Shown here in pieces: positions 24,960 to 34,224 of a stretch of DNA of 64,000 bases. Source of the stretch: Asaia sp037151935 (GTDB lineage: Bacteria > Pseudomonadota > Alphaproteobacteria > Acetobacterales > Acetobacteraceae). The notes under the pieces are model-generated. The model ran no database searches, was not told where the DNA came from, and worked only from the letters and a program-made list of their open reading frames with translations. A program made the position numbers and the translations under genes. The stretch is from positions 1 to 64,000 of the forward strand of contig NZ_CP157575.1 in the NCBI RefSeq assembly GCF_051628905.1. Reading direction: 5' to 3'. How positions within the stretch are numbered: position 1 is the stretch's first letter; the number at the start of each line of letters is the position of its first letter.

Positions 24960-26587
24960 GCGAGGCGGGCCTTCTTGACCGCTGCTTCGATGAAGCCCGC
25001 GAAGAGCGGATGCGGAGCAAAGGGTTTGGACATGTATTCGGGGTGATACTGCACGCCCACGAACCAGGGATGATCGGGATACTCGACCACCTCAGGCAAA
25101 ACGTCGTCGGGCGACATACCAGAGAAAACGAGCCCGGTTGCTTCGAGCTGCTCGCGATAATGCACATTGACTTCGTAGCGGTGGCGATGACGCTCGCGCA
25201 CTTCGGTCGTGCCATAGGTTTCGGCGGCGCGCGATCCGGGCTTCAGCTTGGCCGGATAGGCGCCGAGACGCATCGTGCCGCCCATCTCGCCATGTTCGCG
25301 ACGGCGCAGCATCTCATTGCCACGCGCCCATTCAGTCATCAGCCCGACAAGCGGCTCGTCAGTTGGGCCGAATTCGGTCGAAGATGCTTTTTCGAGGCCG
25401 GCCAGTGAGCGGGCACATTCGATGACGGCCATTTGCATGCCGAAGCAGATGCCGAGGAAGGGCACGCCGTTTTCACGGGCGTAACGCACCGCCTCGATCT
25501 TGCCTTCCGAACCACGCTCGCCGAACCCGCCGGGTACGAGAATGCCATCCACACGGCCGAGGGCCGCGATGGAATCAGGATTCTTCTCGAAGGTTTCGGA
25601 CTCGACCCATTCGAGTCGCACCTTTACCCGGTTGGCAATGCCGCCGTGAAGCAGGGCTTCGATGAGTGATTTATAGCTGTCGAGCAGGGCCGTGTATTTG
25701 CCCACGACGGCGATGCGGACTTCGCCATCGGGATGGCGCAGCGTCTCGACGATTTTCGTCCAGCGACTCAGATCGGGTTCACCTTCGACCGGCAGGCCGA
25801 AATAACGTAGCACTTCGTCGTCCATGCCTTCCTTGTGATAGGAAATCGGGCAGGCATAGATGGTGTCGACGTCGAGTGCGGCGATCACTGCCTCGGGCCG
25901 CACATTGCAGAAGCTCGCGATCTTTCGGCGCTCATTGGTCGGAATGGCGCGATCTGAGCGGCAGATGAGCATCTGCGGCTGGATACCGACATTCTGCAGC
26001 TCCTTGACGGAATGCTGCGTGGGCTTGGTCTTCAGTTCGCCCGCCGCCGGGATGTAAGGCAGAAGGGTGAGATGCACGCACATGGTCTGGTTATGACCCA
26101 GATCGTTGCGCAGCTGACGGATCGATTCGAGGAAGGGCAGGCTTTCGATATCGCCCACCGTACCGCCTATTTCGACCAGCACGAAATCATAGCCATCCGT
26201 ACCGGCAACCACGGCTTCCTTGATGGCATCGGTGATATGCGGGATGACCTGCACCGTGGCACCGAGATAATCGCCGCGACGTTCGCGCGCGATCACTTCG
26301 GAATAGATGCGCCCTGTCGTCGCGTTATCGGCCTTGCGGGCATGAACCCCGGTGAAGCGCTCGTAATGGCCGAGATCGAGATCGGTCTCGGCCCCGTCAT
26401 CGGTTACGAAGACCTCGCCATGCTGATAGGGGCTCATCGTCCCCGGATCGACATTGAGATAGGGGTCCAGCTTGCGCATGCGGACCTTGTAGCCGCGCGC
26501 CTGGAGGAGAGCCGCAAGGGCAGCAGAAGCTATACCCTTGCCGAGAGAGGAAACCACGCCACCGGTGATAAATACGAACCGAGTCAT
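24956..26587 (-). CDS. pyrG: CTP synthase
   Basis: PyrG aminates UTP to CTP using glutamine and ATP. The 543-residue protein has the N-terminal synthase domain starting TRFVFITGGVVSSLGKGI (P-loop near 9-20) and a C-terminal class I glutamine amidotransferase domain (about 290-535) with the nucleophile in LGICFGMQMAV near 380 and the His/Glu pair in VQYHPEY near 517. Full length. It overlaps kdsA by the four bases ATGA, and a pyrG-kdsA(-eno) order is a known arrangement in alphaproteobacteria. secG lies 92 bases upstream. Confidence 0.98.
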   Translation of the reverse strand: MTRFVFITGGVVSSLGKGIASAALAALLQARGYKVRMRKLDPYLNVDPGTMSPYQHGEVFVTDDGAETDLDLGHYERFTGVHARKADNATTGRIYSEVIARERRGDYLGATVQVIPHITDAIKEAVVAGTDGYDFVLVEIGGTVGDIESLPFLESIRQLRNDLGHNQTMCVHLTLLPYIPAAGELKTKPTQHSVKELQNVGIQPQMLICRSDRAIPTNERRKIASFCNVRPEAVIAALDVDTIYACPISYHKEGMDDEVLRYFGLPVEGEPDLSRWTKIVETLRHPDGEVRIAVVGKYTALLDSYKSLIEALLHGGIANRVKVRLEWVESETFEKNPDSIAALGRVDGILVPGGFGERGSEGKIEAVRYARENGVPFLGICFGMQMAVIECARSLAGLEKASSTEFGPTDEPLVGLMTEWARGNEMLRRREHGEMGGTMRLGAYPAKLKPGSRAAETYGTTEVRERHRHRYEVNVHYREQLEATGLVFSGMSPDDVLPEVVEYPDHPWFVGVQYHPEYMSKPFAPHPLFAGFIEAAVKKARLA

Positions 26588-26679
26588 GGAGGGCTCTCCT
26601 ACATTGGATCGCGTTCAGAGGGAACGAGAAGAATGCCGCCGGAGCGCTTCTGACGGCAGAATTTTTTCGCTCTGTTGCC

Positions 26680-27045
26680 TTACTGCTTCGACGGGGCAGC
26701 CGGAGCGGGTGCCGGGGTTGTGGTGGCGGGAGTCGTTGCGGCTGGCGTTGCCGGTGCGGCGGGAGCGGTTGCCGCCGGGGCAGGCTGGGCCAGAATGTCG
26801 CTACCGGTATTGGAGGACGCGCCGCGGTTGAGAACGGCGAGCAGAAGGCAGAGCACCATGAACACACCAGCCAGAACGGCCGTGGTGCGCGTCAGGAGGT
26901 TGGCCGTGCCGCGACCGGTCATGAAAGAGCCCATTCCCTGGCTGCTGCCAATGCCGAGGCCACCACCTTCACTGCGCTGGATAAGAATGACGCCGATAAG
27001 AGCAATGGTCACGAAGAAATTGAGAACGAGCAGAAGCGTGGTCAT
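26680..27045 (-). CDS. secG: Preprotein translocase subunit SecG
   Basis: SecG assists the SecYEG translocon. The 121-residue protein has two transmembrane helices: about 4-22 (LLVLNFFVTIALIGVILI) and about 53-70. Between them lies the conserved loop QRSEGGGLGIGSSQGMGSF. After residue 80 there is a low-complexity Ala/Pro/Thr tail of about 40 residues ending PAAPSKQ, longer than in E. coli SecG but common in alphaproteobacteria. It sits between tpiA and pyrG on the same strand, as in many genomes. Confidence 0.94.
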   Translation of the reverse strand: MTTLLLVLNFFVTIALIGVILIQRSEGGGLGIGSSQGMGSFMTGRGTANLLTRTTAVLAGVFMVLCLLLAVLNRGASSNTGSDILAQPAPAATAPAAPATPAATTPATTTPAPAPAAPSKQ

Positions 27046-27079
27046 GTCCGGCTTTCAGGTAAACACGATAAATATGCCG

Positions 27080-27829
27080 TCAGGACGCCAGCGGTAGCCC
27101 GGCCTGCGCAATGCCGAGAAACGATCTGGCAGACAGGCTGGCCCCACCGACGAGCACGCCCCCCACACCGGGAACAGCGAGGATGGACGCGGCATCTTCG
27201 GGCTTGACTGAGCCGCCATACAGGACACGGGTCGATTTGTCATCCGTTTCCAGATGTTGCGAAAGCGCATCGTGCAGGAAAGCGAGACGCGATTCGATGT
27301 CCTGCTGGGTCGCAGCCTTGCCTGTGCCTATGGCCCAGATCGGTTCGTAGGCCAGTATCCCGTCAAAATCACGGGGAAGACATTCTGTAATCTGCTTCGC
27401 GAGCCAAGCCTGGGCGAGTGTGTCTTCCTTCTGCTGCTCGCTCTCGCCCACGCAGACAACCGGGCATAGCCCGTGCTCGCGCGCGCGCTGAACCTTGCGT
27501 CTGATCAGCGCATTATTTTCATGATGGTGCTCACGTCGTTCGGAATGCCCAAGAATGACATGACTTACCCCTAGGTCGGCGAGCATCTCGGCTGAGATAT
27601 CGCCCGTATAAGCGCCTTCTGCGTCTGCATGGCAGTCCTGGGCGCCCAAGCCGATGCCGTGTCGTGCGAGCAGTGGGGCGAGGTGGCTCAGCAAGGTAAA
27701 CGGGGGGGCCAATACGACATCACGCGCGTCACTTATCGGGCCGATTGCGGCGCCGATCTCTTGTGCGAGCTCGGCACCTGTCTGAAGCAGCCCGTGCATT
27801 TTCCAGTTGCCGATGATCATCTGGCGCAT
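27080..27829 (-). CDS. tpiA: Triosephosphate isomerase
   Basis: Interconverts dihydroxyacetone phosphate and glyceraldehyde-3-phosphate. The 249-residue TIM barrel has GNWKMHG at the N-terminus (catalytic Lys near 11), ILGHSERREHH near 92 (catalytic His), LAYEPIWAIGTGKAA near 162 (catalytic Glu), and the phosphate-binding YGGSVKPED near 206 and VGGASL near 229. Twenty-five upstream residues are open, but I start at the Met of MRQMIIGNWKM. It is divergent from ppiD. Confidence 0.97.
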   Translation of the reverse strand: MRQMIIGNWKMHGLLQTGAELAQEIGAAIGPISDARDVVLAPPFTLLSHLAPLLARHGIGLGAQDCHADAEGAYTGDISAEMLADLGVSHVILGHSERREHHHENNALIRRKVQRAREHGLCPVVCVGESEQQKEDTLAQAWLAKQITECLPRDFDGILAYEPIWAIGTGKAATQQDIESRLAFLHDALSQHLETDDKSTRVLYGGSVKPEDAASILAVPGVGGVLVGGASLSARSFLGIAQAGLPLAS

Positions 27830-28067
27830 GATGGTCTCTCCATTATCCGGCGATGGACCTGCATAGCTCAGGTCTTTATGAGCAGGACAGGGGATAACCC
27901 TCAAATACGCATCATCTTAATGTCAGTTGTGTCACAGATTTTGTGATCCGATGAGCGCGATGCATTCTCCGTGCCGGGTGGGTGAGGGGCGCCGTCTGGT
28001 CAAGAAGAGCGTCAGCTACTATGGTCCTGACCTTCAATCCCTTGCGAATTGCGGATCTCAAGCGCGT

Positions 28068-29987
28068 ATGATTTCGACTTTGCGGCATTTTGTTGTCGAT
28101 TCCTGGATCGGGCGTGTCATCGCTCTCCTCATATTTCTCGCTTTCGTGGGATGGGGCGTGGGCGACGTGCTGGGGACCTATAATGGTGACCAGGCCGACA
28201 CGGTCGTGAAGATCGGGACGCGGAGAATAAGCGCGCAGGATCTGGATCGCAGCATTCGCAACCAGCTTCCCGCTATCGCCCAGCAGATGGGCGTGGCCGA
28301 TCCGTCCCAGCTGACTCCGGCCACCCGCCGCGAAGTCGCCCAGAGCGTTCTCCAACGTCTGTTGGCCCAGAACGAGGTGCTGGCGCTCGCCGATCGCAAT
28401 GGGATGAAGGTTCCCGATGCGCTCGTGCGTCAGGAAATTTTCGGCTATCGGGTTTTTCAGGGAACGGATGGTCGCTTCGATCGCAAGATTTTCGACGCCA
28501 AGCTCAAGCAGATCGGCCTTCAGGAGCGCGCTTTCCTCGACTCGGTGAGAGACGAGCTCGGCGCTCGCGATCTGCTCGACGGGTTGGGCAAGACGATGAT
28601 TGTTCCTGCCTCAGTGCTCGACCAGCTGCTCGCTTATAATACGCGCCAGTATAAAATCGATCTGCTGCGTCTGGACAGCGCGACCATGGCGGTTCCGGCT
28701 GCGGCAGAAGAGGCTCAGCTTCGTCGCTTCTACGACAATCACCAGCCGCAATATCGCTCGGCTGAATATCGCCACGCCAAGATCGTCCTGTTGTCGCCCG
28801 ATAGCATTGCACGCAGTCTGGTAGTGCCCGATACGCAGCTCAAGCAGCTCTACGATTTCGAGAGTCAAAAATACAACGTGCCAGAGACGCGCGACATCGA
28901 GGTGCTGACCGTTCAAGGGCGGGATGCAGCTCAGGCCCTGGCCGCGTCATGGAAAAACAACCTGGACTGGGATGCGATCCAGAAAAGCAACCCGGCAGCG
29001 GCTTCTGTCTCCTTCCCTCATGCCCGCGGAATCGATATCCCGAGCCCTGAGCTCGCCAAGGCGGCTTTTGCGGCCTCCGTCAATACGGTTGAGGGGCCTG
29101 TCGAAACGCCGACAGGCTGGGTCGTGTTCCGTGTGACGGCCATCACGCCGCCGCACAAGACCGATTTCGAACAGGCCAAGAGCGAGATACGCGACGAAAT
29201 CGCCCGCTCGCAGGCGCCGCAGCTTCTGGCTCAGCGTTTTGCCTCTTTGCAGGATGCCATTGCCGGCAGCGCCGATCTCGAGCAGGTGCCGACTGATCTG
29301 GGTGCCGTTCCCGCACAGGGATCGCTCGACGCCCAAGGGCTGACGAAAGACGGCGAGATGGCCCCGCTGCCTGGTGATGAAGCCACGCGCAAGGCGATCA
29401 TCGCTCGTATCTTCGCCCAGAAGAAGGGCGAGAAGCCAACCCTCATCAACGGGCCAGCCAATAGCGGCTTCGCGGTGCTCGTTGATTCGATCGAGCCCGG
29501 CCATGTGAAGCCTTTCGAAACTGTGCGCGAGCAGGTCGGACATGACTGGCTCAAGGCCCAGCAACTGCATCAGGCCGACGAGCGTGCAACCACGATCATG
29601 CTGGCAGCACGCAAATCGGGAGGGCTGGAAAAGGCCGTTGCGGGCACAACCGATGCGGCCACGATGCAAAAGGATCTGCTGATTTCGAGAATCCAGAATG
29701 CCGGATTGCCTTCGGCATTGCTCTCTGAAATCTTCGCAACAGCGCCGGGCAAGACCGGCATGATCGCTGTGGGCGACGCGCTCTATGTGTTCACTGTGAC
29801 CGGCACCGAGGCGGCCAGTCCCGAGAGCACGAAGGCACTGCGCGATAACATGAAGGGCCAGCTCGAGCAGACGCTTCAGTCCGACGTGCCCCAGGTTTTC
29901 GTGCACAGCCTTGAAAGCGAGATCAAACCTGTCCCGAACATGGCGGTCCTGCAGCAGGTCATGAGCGATGTGGCAGGGCAGCCATGA
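28068..29987 (+). CDS. ppiD: Periplasmic folding chaperone / peptidyl-prolyl isomerase PpiD (SurA-like)
   Basis: The 639-residue protein is anchored in the inner membrane by one helix at about 15-35 (WIGRVIALLIFLAFVGWGVG) with the bulk in the periplasm. The N-terminal chaperone region (about 45-230) precedes a parvulin-type domain near 250-390, and a long C-terminal part follows. PpiD helps newly exported proteins fold near the Sec translocon. The ATG at MISTLRHFVV is chosen because the upstream open frame has no family resemblance. Its stop overlaps the trpE start by four bases, so it heads a mixed ppiD-trp operon. Confidence 0.92.
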   Translation: MISTLRHFVVDSWIGRVIALLIFLAFVGWGVGDVLGTYNGDQADTVVKIGTRRISAQDLDRSIRNQLPAIAQQMGVADPSQLTPATRREVAQSVLQRLLAQNEVLALADRNGMKVPDALVRQEIFGYRVFQGTDGRFDRKIFDAKLKQIGLQERAFLDSVRDELGARDLLDGLGKTMIVPASVLDQLLAYNTRQYKIDLLRLDSATMAVPAAAEEAQLRRFYDNHQPQYRSAEYRHAKIVLLSPDSIARSLVVPDTQLKQLYDFESQKYNVPETRDIEVLTVQGRDAAQALAASWKNNLDWDAIQKSNPAAASVSFPHARGIDIPSPELAKAAFAASVNTVEGPVETPTGWVVFRVTAITPPHKTDFEQAKSEIRDEIARSQAPQLLAQRFASLQDAIAGSADLEQVPTDLGAVPAQGSLDAQGLTKDGEMAPLPGDEATRKAIIARIFAQKKGEKPTLINGPANSGFAVLVDSIEPGHVKPFETVREQVGHDWLKAQQLHQADERATTIMLAARKSGGLEKAVAGTTDAATMQKDLLISRIQNAGLPSALLSEIFATAPGKTGMIAVGDALYVFTVTGTEAASPESTKALRDNMKGQLEQTLQSDVPQVFVHSLESEIKPVPNMAVLQQVMSDVAGQP

Positions 29988-31465
29988 CAACCGAATTTCT
30001 CTACAGTATCGAGGCCGCCGACCTTCTGACGCCGGTCTCTGCTTTCATGAAGCTTTCTTCTCTCGTGCCGCACACGGGCGAAGGGCGACCCTACCGGCTG
30101 CTTTTCGAGAGCGTGGAAGGTGGGGCCACCAGAGGACGGTATTCGGTCATCGCGCTTCTGCCCGATCTGGTCTGGCGCTGTGCTCACGGCGTGGCATCTG
30201 TCAATACGGCACCGTTCGAGCCGGGCTCCGTGTTCACAGAGAGCGCCGACAAGCCCCTGGTCTCGCTACGTCGCCTGATCGAAGAAAGCAGGGCGGAACT
30301 GCCGGAGGCTCTGCCGACCATGATCGGCGGCGTCTTCGGTTATCTTGGCTACGACATGGTGCGACAGATGGAGGTGCTGCCCGACGCACCGCCGGACGAT
30401 CTGCACCTGCCAGACGGCGTGATGATGCGCCCAAGCTTGTTCGCCGTGTTCGATTCGGTGCGCGATGAACTCTATCTCGCTGTGCCGATGCGCGAGGGCG
30501 GGTTGTCCCGTGTGGCCGCGCAGGGTTTGCTTGATCGCGCCCGCGCTGCACTGGTCGAGGCCCCCCTCGACAGCGCCTTTACTCTGGCAAAAGGCACAGC
30601 GCTTGAGGCGCCGGTCTCGACCGTCTCTGCCGAGGCGTTCATGGAGAAGGTGCGCAAGGCGCAGGATTATATCGCTGCGGGCGACGCCTTTCAGGTCGTG
30701 CCTAGCCAGCGTTTCGAGACGGCATTTCCGTTACCTCCTCTGGCGCTTTATCGGTCCCTGCGTCGGGTCAATCCGGCGCCATTCCTATTCCTGGTCGAGA
30801 TGGACGGGTTTTCGCTCGTTGGCTCCTCGCCGGAAATTCTCGTACGCCTGCGTGAGGGGGCCGTCACCGTGCGCCCTCTGGCCGGAACGCGTCCGCGTGG
30901 CGTCGATCGTGAGGCCGATGAGCGGCTCGAAGCAGAGCTTCTGGCCGATCAGAAGGAGCGCGCCGAGCATCTCATGCTGATCGATCTGGGCCGTAACGAT
31001 GTAGGCCGCGTGGCGCGCATGGGGTCGGTAACGGTCCCGTCTTCTTTCGTGGTCGAACGCTATAGTCACGTCATGCATATCTCCTCGACGGTGCAAGGCG
31101 TCATTCGTCCGGAATGCGATGCGCTCGATGCGCTCTCCGCCGCTTTCCCTGCCGGGACGCTGACGGGTGCGCCCAAGATCAGGGCCATGGAAATCATCGA
31201 CGAGCTGGAAGTCACCCGTCGCGGGCCTTACTCCGGCTGCATCGGCTATATCGGCGCCGATGGCGACATGGACACCTGCATCGGGCTGCGCATGGCGATT
31301 CTGCATCAGGGTCGGATGTATGTGCAGGCGGGTTGCGGCGTCGTTGCCGACAGCGATCCGGCGAGCGAGGAAATGGAGACGCGTCACAAGTCGCGAGCGA
31401 TATTCCGCGCTGCGGAGCTGGCGGTTCAGCAGGCCAGTGATGCAGCGGAATGTAACCGAATTTGA
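29984..31465 (+). CDS. trpE: Anthranilate synthase component I
   Basis: TrpE makes anthranilate from chorismate using ammonia supplied by TrpG, the first step of tryptophan synthesis. The 493-residue protein has an N-terminal region carrying the feedback site (LSSLVPHTGEGRPYRLLFES near 24) and the chorismate-binding domain with RPLAGTRPRG near 298, LIDLGRNDVGRVA near 336 and TGAPKIRAMEIIDE near 392. It overlaps ppiD by four bases; trpG starts 31 bases downstream. I see no Trp-rich leader peptide, as expected with trpE buried behind ppiD. Confidence 0.97.
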   Translation: MTTEFLYSIEAADLLTPVSAFMKLSSLVPHTGEGRPYRLLFESVEGGATRGRYSVIALLPDLVWRCAHGVASVNTAPFEPGSVFTESADKPLVSLRRLIEESRAELPEALPTMIGGVFGYLGYDMVRQMEVLPDAPPDDLHLPDGVMMRPSLFAVFDSVRDELYLAVPMREGGLSRVAAQGLLDRARAALVEAPLDSAFTLAKGTALEAPVSTVSAEAFMEKVRKAQDYIAAGDAFQVVPSQRFETAFPLPPLALYRSLRRVNPAPFLFLVEMDGFSLVGSSPEILVRLREGAVTVRPLAGTRPRGVDREADERLEAELLADQKERAEHLMLIDLGRNDVGRVARMGSVTVPSSFVVERYSHVMHISSTVQGVIRPECDALDALSAAFPAGTLTGAPKIRAMEIIDELEVTRRGPYSGCIGYIGADGDMDTCIGLRMAILHQGRMYVQAGCGVVADSDPASEEMETRHKSRAIFRAAELAVQQASDAAECNRI

Positions 31466-31496
31466 CCTTCACCCGAGACAACGCCATCTTGATGCC

Positions 31497-32093
31497 ATGA
31501 TATTGCTGATCGACAACTACGACAGTTTCACGTTCAACCTCGTCCATCATTTCGGGGCGCTCGGCGAAGCCTGCGACGTCTGGCGCAACGATGCGCTTTC
31601 GGTGGAAGACGCGCTGGCGCTCAAGCCCGAGGCTATCGTGATTTCGCCTGGTCCGTGTTCGCCCAACGAGGCCGGGATCTGCTGCGCGCTGATCGAGGCG
31701 GCAGCGCCGACCATCCCTGTTCTGGGTGTCTGCCTGGGCCACCAGGCCATTGGTCAGGTCTTCGGCGCCAGCGTCGTGCGTGCTCCGCGTCCGATGCATG
31801 GCAAGGTCGATGCCATATCGCATGACGGCACGGGCGTGTTTCAGGGGCTTGCGAGCCCGACCCAGGCCACGCGCTACCATAGCCTCACCCTTGCGCCGGA
31901 AACTATTCCTGGCGATCTGATCGTCAATGCCCGTTCGGCAGACGGTGTGGTGATGGGCGTGCGGCATCGTGCGCTTGCCGTGCACGGCGTTCAGTTTCAC
32001 CCGGAGAGCATTGCTTCCGAGGACGGTCAGATGATGCTGGCGAATTTTCTCAATATCGCCCGGGCAGCGCGTCAGAAAAGGCAAGCGGCCTGA
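31497..32093 (+). CDS. trpG: Anthranilate synthase component II (glutamine amidotransferase)
   Basis: TrpG hydrolyses glutamine and channels ammonia to TrpE. The 198-residue class I amidotransferase starts MILLIDNYDSFTFNLVHHF and has ISPGPCSPNEAG near 48, the nucleophile in VLGVCLGHQAIGQ near 74-86 and the His/Glu pair in VQFHPES near 168. The open frame extends 110 codons upstream through trpE in another frame, which is a shadow. The next gene, trpD, starts at the base after its stop. Confidence 0.97.
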   Translation: MILLIDNYDSFTFNLVHHFGALGEACDVWRNDALSVEDALALKPEAIVISPGPCSPNEAGICCALIEAAAPTIPVLGVCLGHQAIGQVFGASVVRAPRPMHGKVDAISHDGTGVFQGLASPTQATRYHSLTLAPETIPGDLIVNARSADGVVMGVRHRALAVHGVQFHPESIASEDGQMMLANFLNIARAARQKRQAA

Positions 32094-33212
32094 ATGGAGA
32101 GTCATGCTGGCGCCTTGACCAAGACGTTGCGTCATCTCGCCGAGGGCAGGCGGCTGACGCGCGAAGAGACCGAAACCCTTTTCACGCAGATCATGCAGGG
32201 GGCTGTTCCCAGCGAACAACTCGCCGCGATCTTGATGGCGCTGAGGCTGCGGGGCGAGACGGTCGATGAGCTGAGTGGCGCCGTGCGTGCCGTGCGTGCC
32301 TGTATGACGAGTCTCCCCTTCGCACCCGAAGAGGCGATGGATGTCTGCGGCACGGGTGGCGACGGGCTTGGCACACTCAATGTGTCGACGGCAGTCGCTT
32401 TCGTTCTGGCGGGGCTCGGCGTGCCGGTTGCCAAGCATGGCAATCGCGCGCTCTCTTCACGCTCAGGGGCCACCGACACGCTCATGGCACTCGGTATCGC
32501 GCCCTGTGACGATCTTGAGGAGCAGACAATGCGTCTGCGTGACGGGCATCTCGCCTTTCTGGCTGCTCCATTGCATCACCCTGCCATGCGCTTTGCGGCT
32601 CCGGTAAGGACGACGCTCGGCTTTCGTACTATTTTCAACCTCATCGGGCCGCTCTGCAATCCGGCGCAGGTGCGCCGCCAGATGATCGGTATCTATGACG
32701 AGCGCTGGCTGCGTCCCGTTGTCGAGACTATGGCATCGCTCGGTGCCGAGCGTGTCTGGGCCGTGCATGGCGAGACCGATCTCGGCGGGAGCGACGAAAT
32801 CACGCTCGCCGGTGTGTCCCATATTCGCGCCTGGGACGAGGGGCGCTTTCTTGAACTCGTGCTGACACCCGAAATGGCCGGTCTGTCCCGTCGCCCGATC
32901 GCCGATATCGCCGGGGGCGATCCTGCCCACAATGCTGGCAAGCTGCTCGATATGCTCTCCGGTCAGGAGGGGGCATATCGTGATACCGTGCTTTTGAATG
33001 CGGCGGTCGCTCTTCACGTTGGCGGGCGCTCGACCATTCTTGAAAACGGCACGATCGTCCCCACTCTTCTCCGCAGAAACGTCGAAATCGCGGCAAATGC
33101 CATTGATAGCGGGCTCGCCCTCTCGGCGCTCGTTTACGCCCAGCAGGGTGCTCCCCGACCTGCCGAACCGGCTCGCTCATCCTCTCCGATCCACACGTCA
33201 GGATTAACATGA
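32094..33212 (+). CDS. trpD: Anthranilate phosphoribosyltransferase
   Basis: Transfers the phosphoribosyl group from PRPP to anthranilate. The 372-residue protein has the glycine-rich PRPP loop CGTGGDGLGTLNVSTA near 84-98, KHGNRALSSRSGATD near 114, and FNLIGPLCNPA near 181. At the C-terminus about 25 residues (QQGAPRPAEPARSSS and beyond) are disordered-looking and extend past the usual end. Its ATG directly follows the trpG stop and its own stop overlaps trpC by four bases, so the four trp genes are tightly coupled. Confidence 0.96.
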   Translation: MESHAGALTKTLRHLAEGRRLTREETETLFTQIMQGAVPSEQLAAILMALRLRGETVDELSGAVRAVRACMTSLPFAPEEAMDVCGTGGDGLGTLNVSTAVAFVLAGLGVPVAKHGNRALSSRSGATDTLMALGIAPCDDLEEQTMRLRDGHLAFLAAPLHHPAMRFAAPVRTTLGFRTIFNLIGPLCNPAQVRRQMIGIYDERWLRPVVETMASLGAERVWAVHGETDLGGSDEITLAGVSHIRAWDEGRFLELVLTPEMAGLSRRPIADIAGGDPAHNAGKLLDMLSGQEGAYRDTVLLNAAVALHVGGRSTILENGTIVPTLLRRNVEIAANAIDSGLALSALVYAQQGAPRPAEPARSSSPIHTSGLT

Positions 33213-34120
33213 CCGATCAATCGTCCACACCGACTCATGACACACCTTCCGGCTATCCGGATGTGCAGGTGCCGGGCACGATCGTGCAGGAAGATACTGC
33301 TCTTCCCGTATCGGGGCGCGACATGCCCGACGTGCTGGCCCGTATCTGTGCGCGAACCCGCATCGATGTAGAACAGCGCGCGCTCATCATGCCGCTCAAG
33401 GAAATCACGGCGCGTGCCCGTGAGGTGAACGTGCCGACGCGTGGCTTCGGTCAGGCGCTCAAACAGATGGCTGCCGACCAGCGTGTCGGTCTGATTGCGG
33501 AAATCAAGAAGGCTTCGCCGTCCGCGGGTATCCTCCGCCCCGATTACGACCCGGTTGCCATCGCGAAATCCTACGAGGCGGCAGGGGCGATCTGCCTTTC
33601 GATCCTGACCGAGGGATCGTGCTTCCACGGTTCGATCGAGGATCTCAAGGCGGTCAAGGAAGTCTGCCCGCTGCCGATCCTGCGCAAGGACTTCATTCTC
33701 GAGCCCTGGCAGGTCCATGAAAGCCGGCTGATTGGCGCCGACTGCATTCTGATCATTCTCTCGGCTCTGACCGATGCCGAGGCTGCCGAACTGATCGCTC
33801 TGGCGCGTGGGCTTGATCTCGATGTGCTCTGCGAGGTGCATGACGAGGCAGAGCTGAACCGGGCTCTGGCGCTCGATACCGCGCTGATCGGCATCAATAA
33901 TCGCAATCTGCGCAGCCTCAAGACCGATCTGAACACTACGGCCAGACTCGCCCCGCTCGTGCCGCCCGATCGCATTCTGGTTTCGGAAAGCGGTATTCGC
34001 ACGCTCGAAGATGTGAAGCGTGTTGGCGAGGTAGGCGCCAGTGGCATTCTCGTTGGAGAAAGTCTCTTGAGAGAAGAAGACCCCGGCCATGCCGCCCGTC
34101 GACTTCTCGGAACACTCTAA
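33209..34120 (+). CDS. trpC: Indole-3-glycerol phosphate synthase
   Basis: Closes the indole ring of indole-3-glycerol phosphate. The 303-residue protein has the TIM-barrel motifs AEIKKASPSAGILR near 93, LRKDFILEPWQV near 156, INNRNLRSLKTD near 229 and SESGIRT near 260. About 38 residues precede the usual start (MPDVLARICARTR); the first ATG has a good AGGATTAAC ribosome-binding site and overlaps trpD, so I keep it, but 33323 is an alternative. trpF, trpB and trpA are not in the window. Confidence 0.95.
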   Translation: MTDQSSTPTHDTPSGYPDVQVPGTIVQEDTALPVSGRDMPDVLARICARTRIDVEQRALIMPLKEITARAREVNVPTRGFGQALKQMAADQRVGLIAEIKKASPSAGILRPDYDPVAIAKSYEAAGAICLSILTEGSCFHGSIEDLKAVKEVCPLPILRKDFILEPWQVHESRLIGADCILIILSALTDAEAAELIALARGLDLDVLCEVHDEAELNRALALDTALIGINNRNLRSLKTDLNTTARLAPLVPPDRILVSESGIRTLEDVKRVGEVGASGILVGESLLREEDPGHAARRLLGTL

Positions 34121-34150
34121 CGCACATATTAACAGCTTAGGTTGTGGACT

Positions 34151-34191
34151 TGCGCAACGGGACTGGTAAATACCGGACCCTGAATTGCGCA
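34151..34191 (+). promoter_or_regulatory. Nested palindrome in the pdhA leader
   Basis: An outer pair TGCGCAA (34151-34157) and TTGCGCA (34185-34191) is perfect. Inside it GGGACTGGTA (34159-34168) and TACCGGACCC (34171-34180) match in 8 of 10 positions about AA. It lies between trpC and pdhA, 33 bases before the pdhA ATG. It could be an operator or an RNA hairpin; there is no T-tract. Confidence 0.5.
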
Positions 34192-34224
34192 TGGCGCCAC
34201 AGTCAGGCTCAGGAGATACTCAGC

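Noticed and set aside
28947..29990. 347-residue reading frame antisense to ppiD
   Set aside because: It is His/Arg-rich, has no motif or ribosome-binding site, and lies wholly opposite a well-supported gene; a shadow of GC-rich coding DNA.
31212..32438. 408-residue antisense frame across trpE, trpG and trpD
   Set aside because: Opposite three clear genes, with shadow-like composition and no family resemblance.
34159..34180. True PdhR operator before pdhA
   Set aside because: The TGGT/ACC halves are four bases apart rather than the three expected for PdhR/FadR-type sites, and no pdhR gene is near; kept only as an unassigned palindrome.
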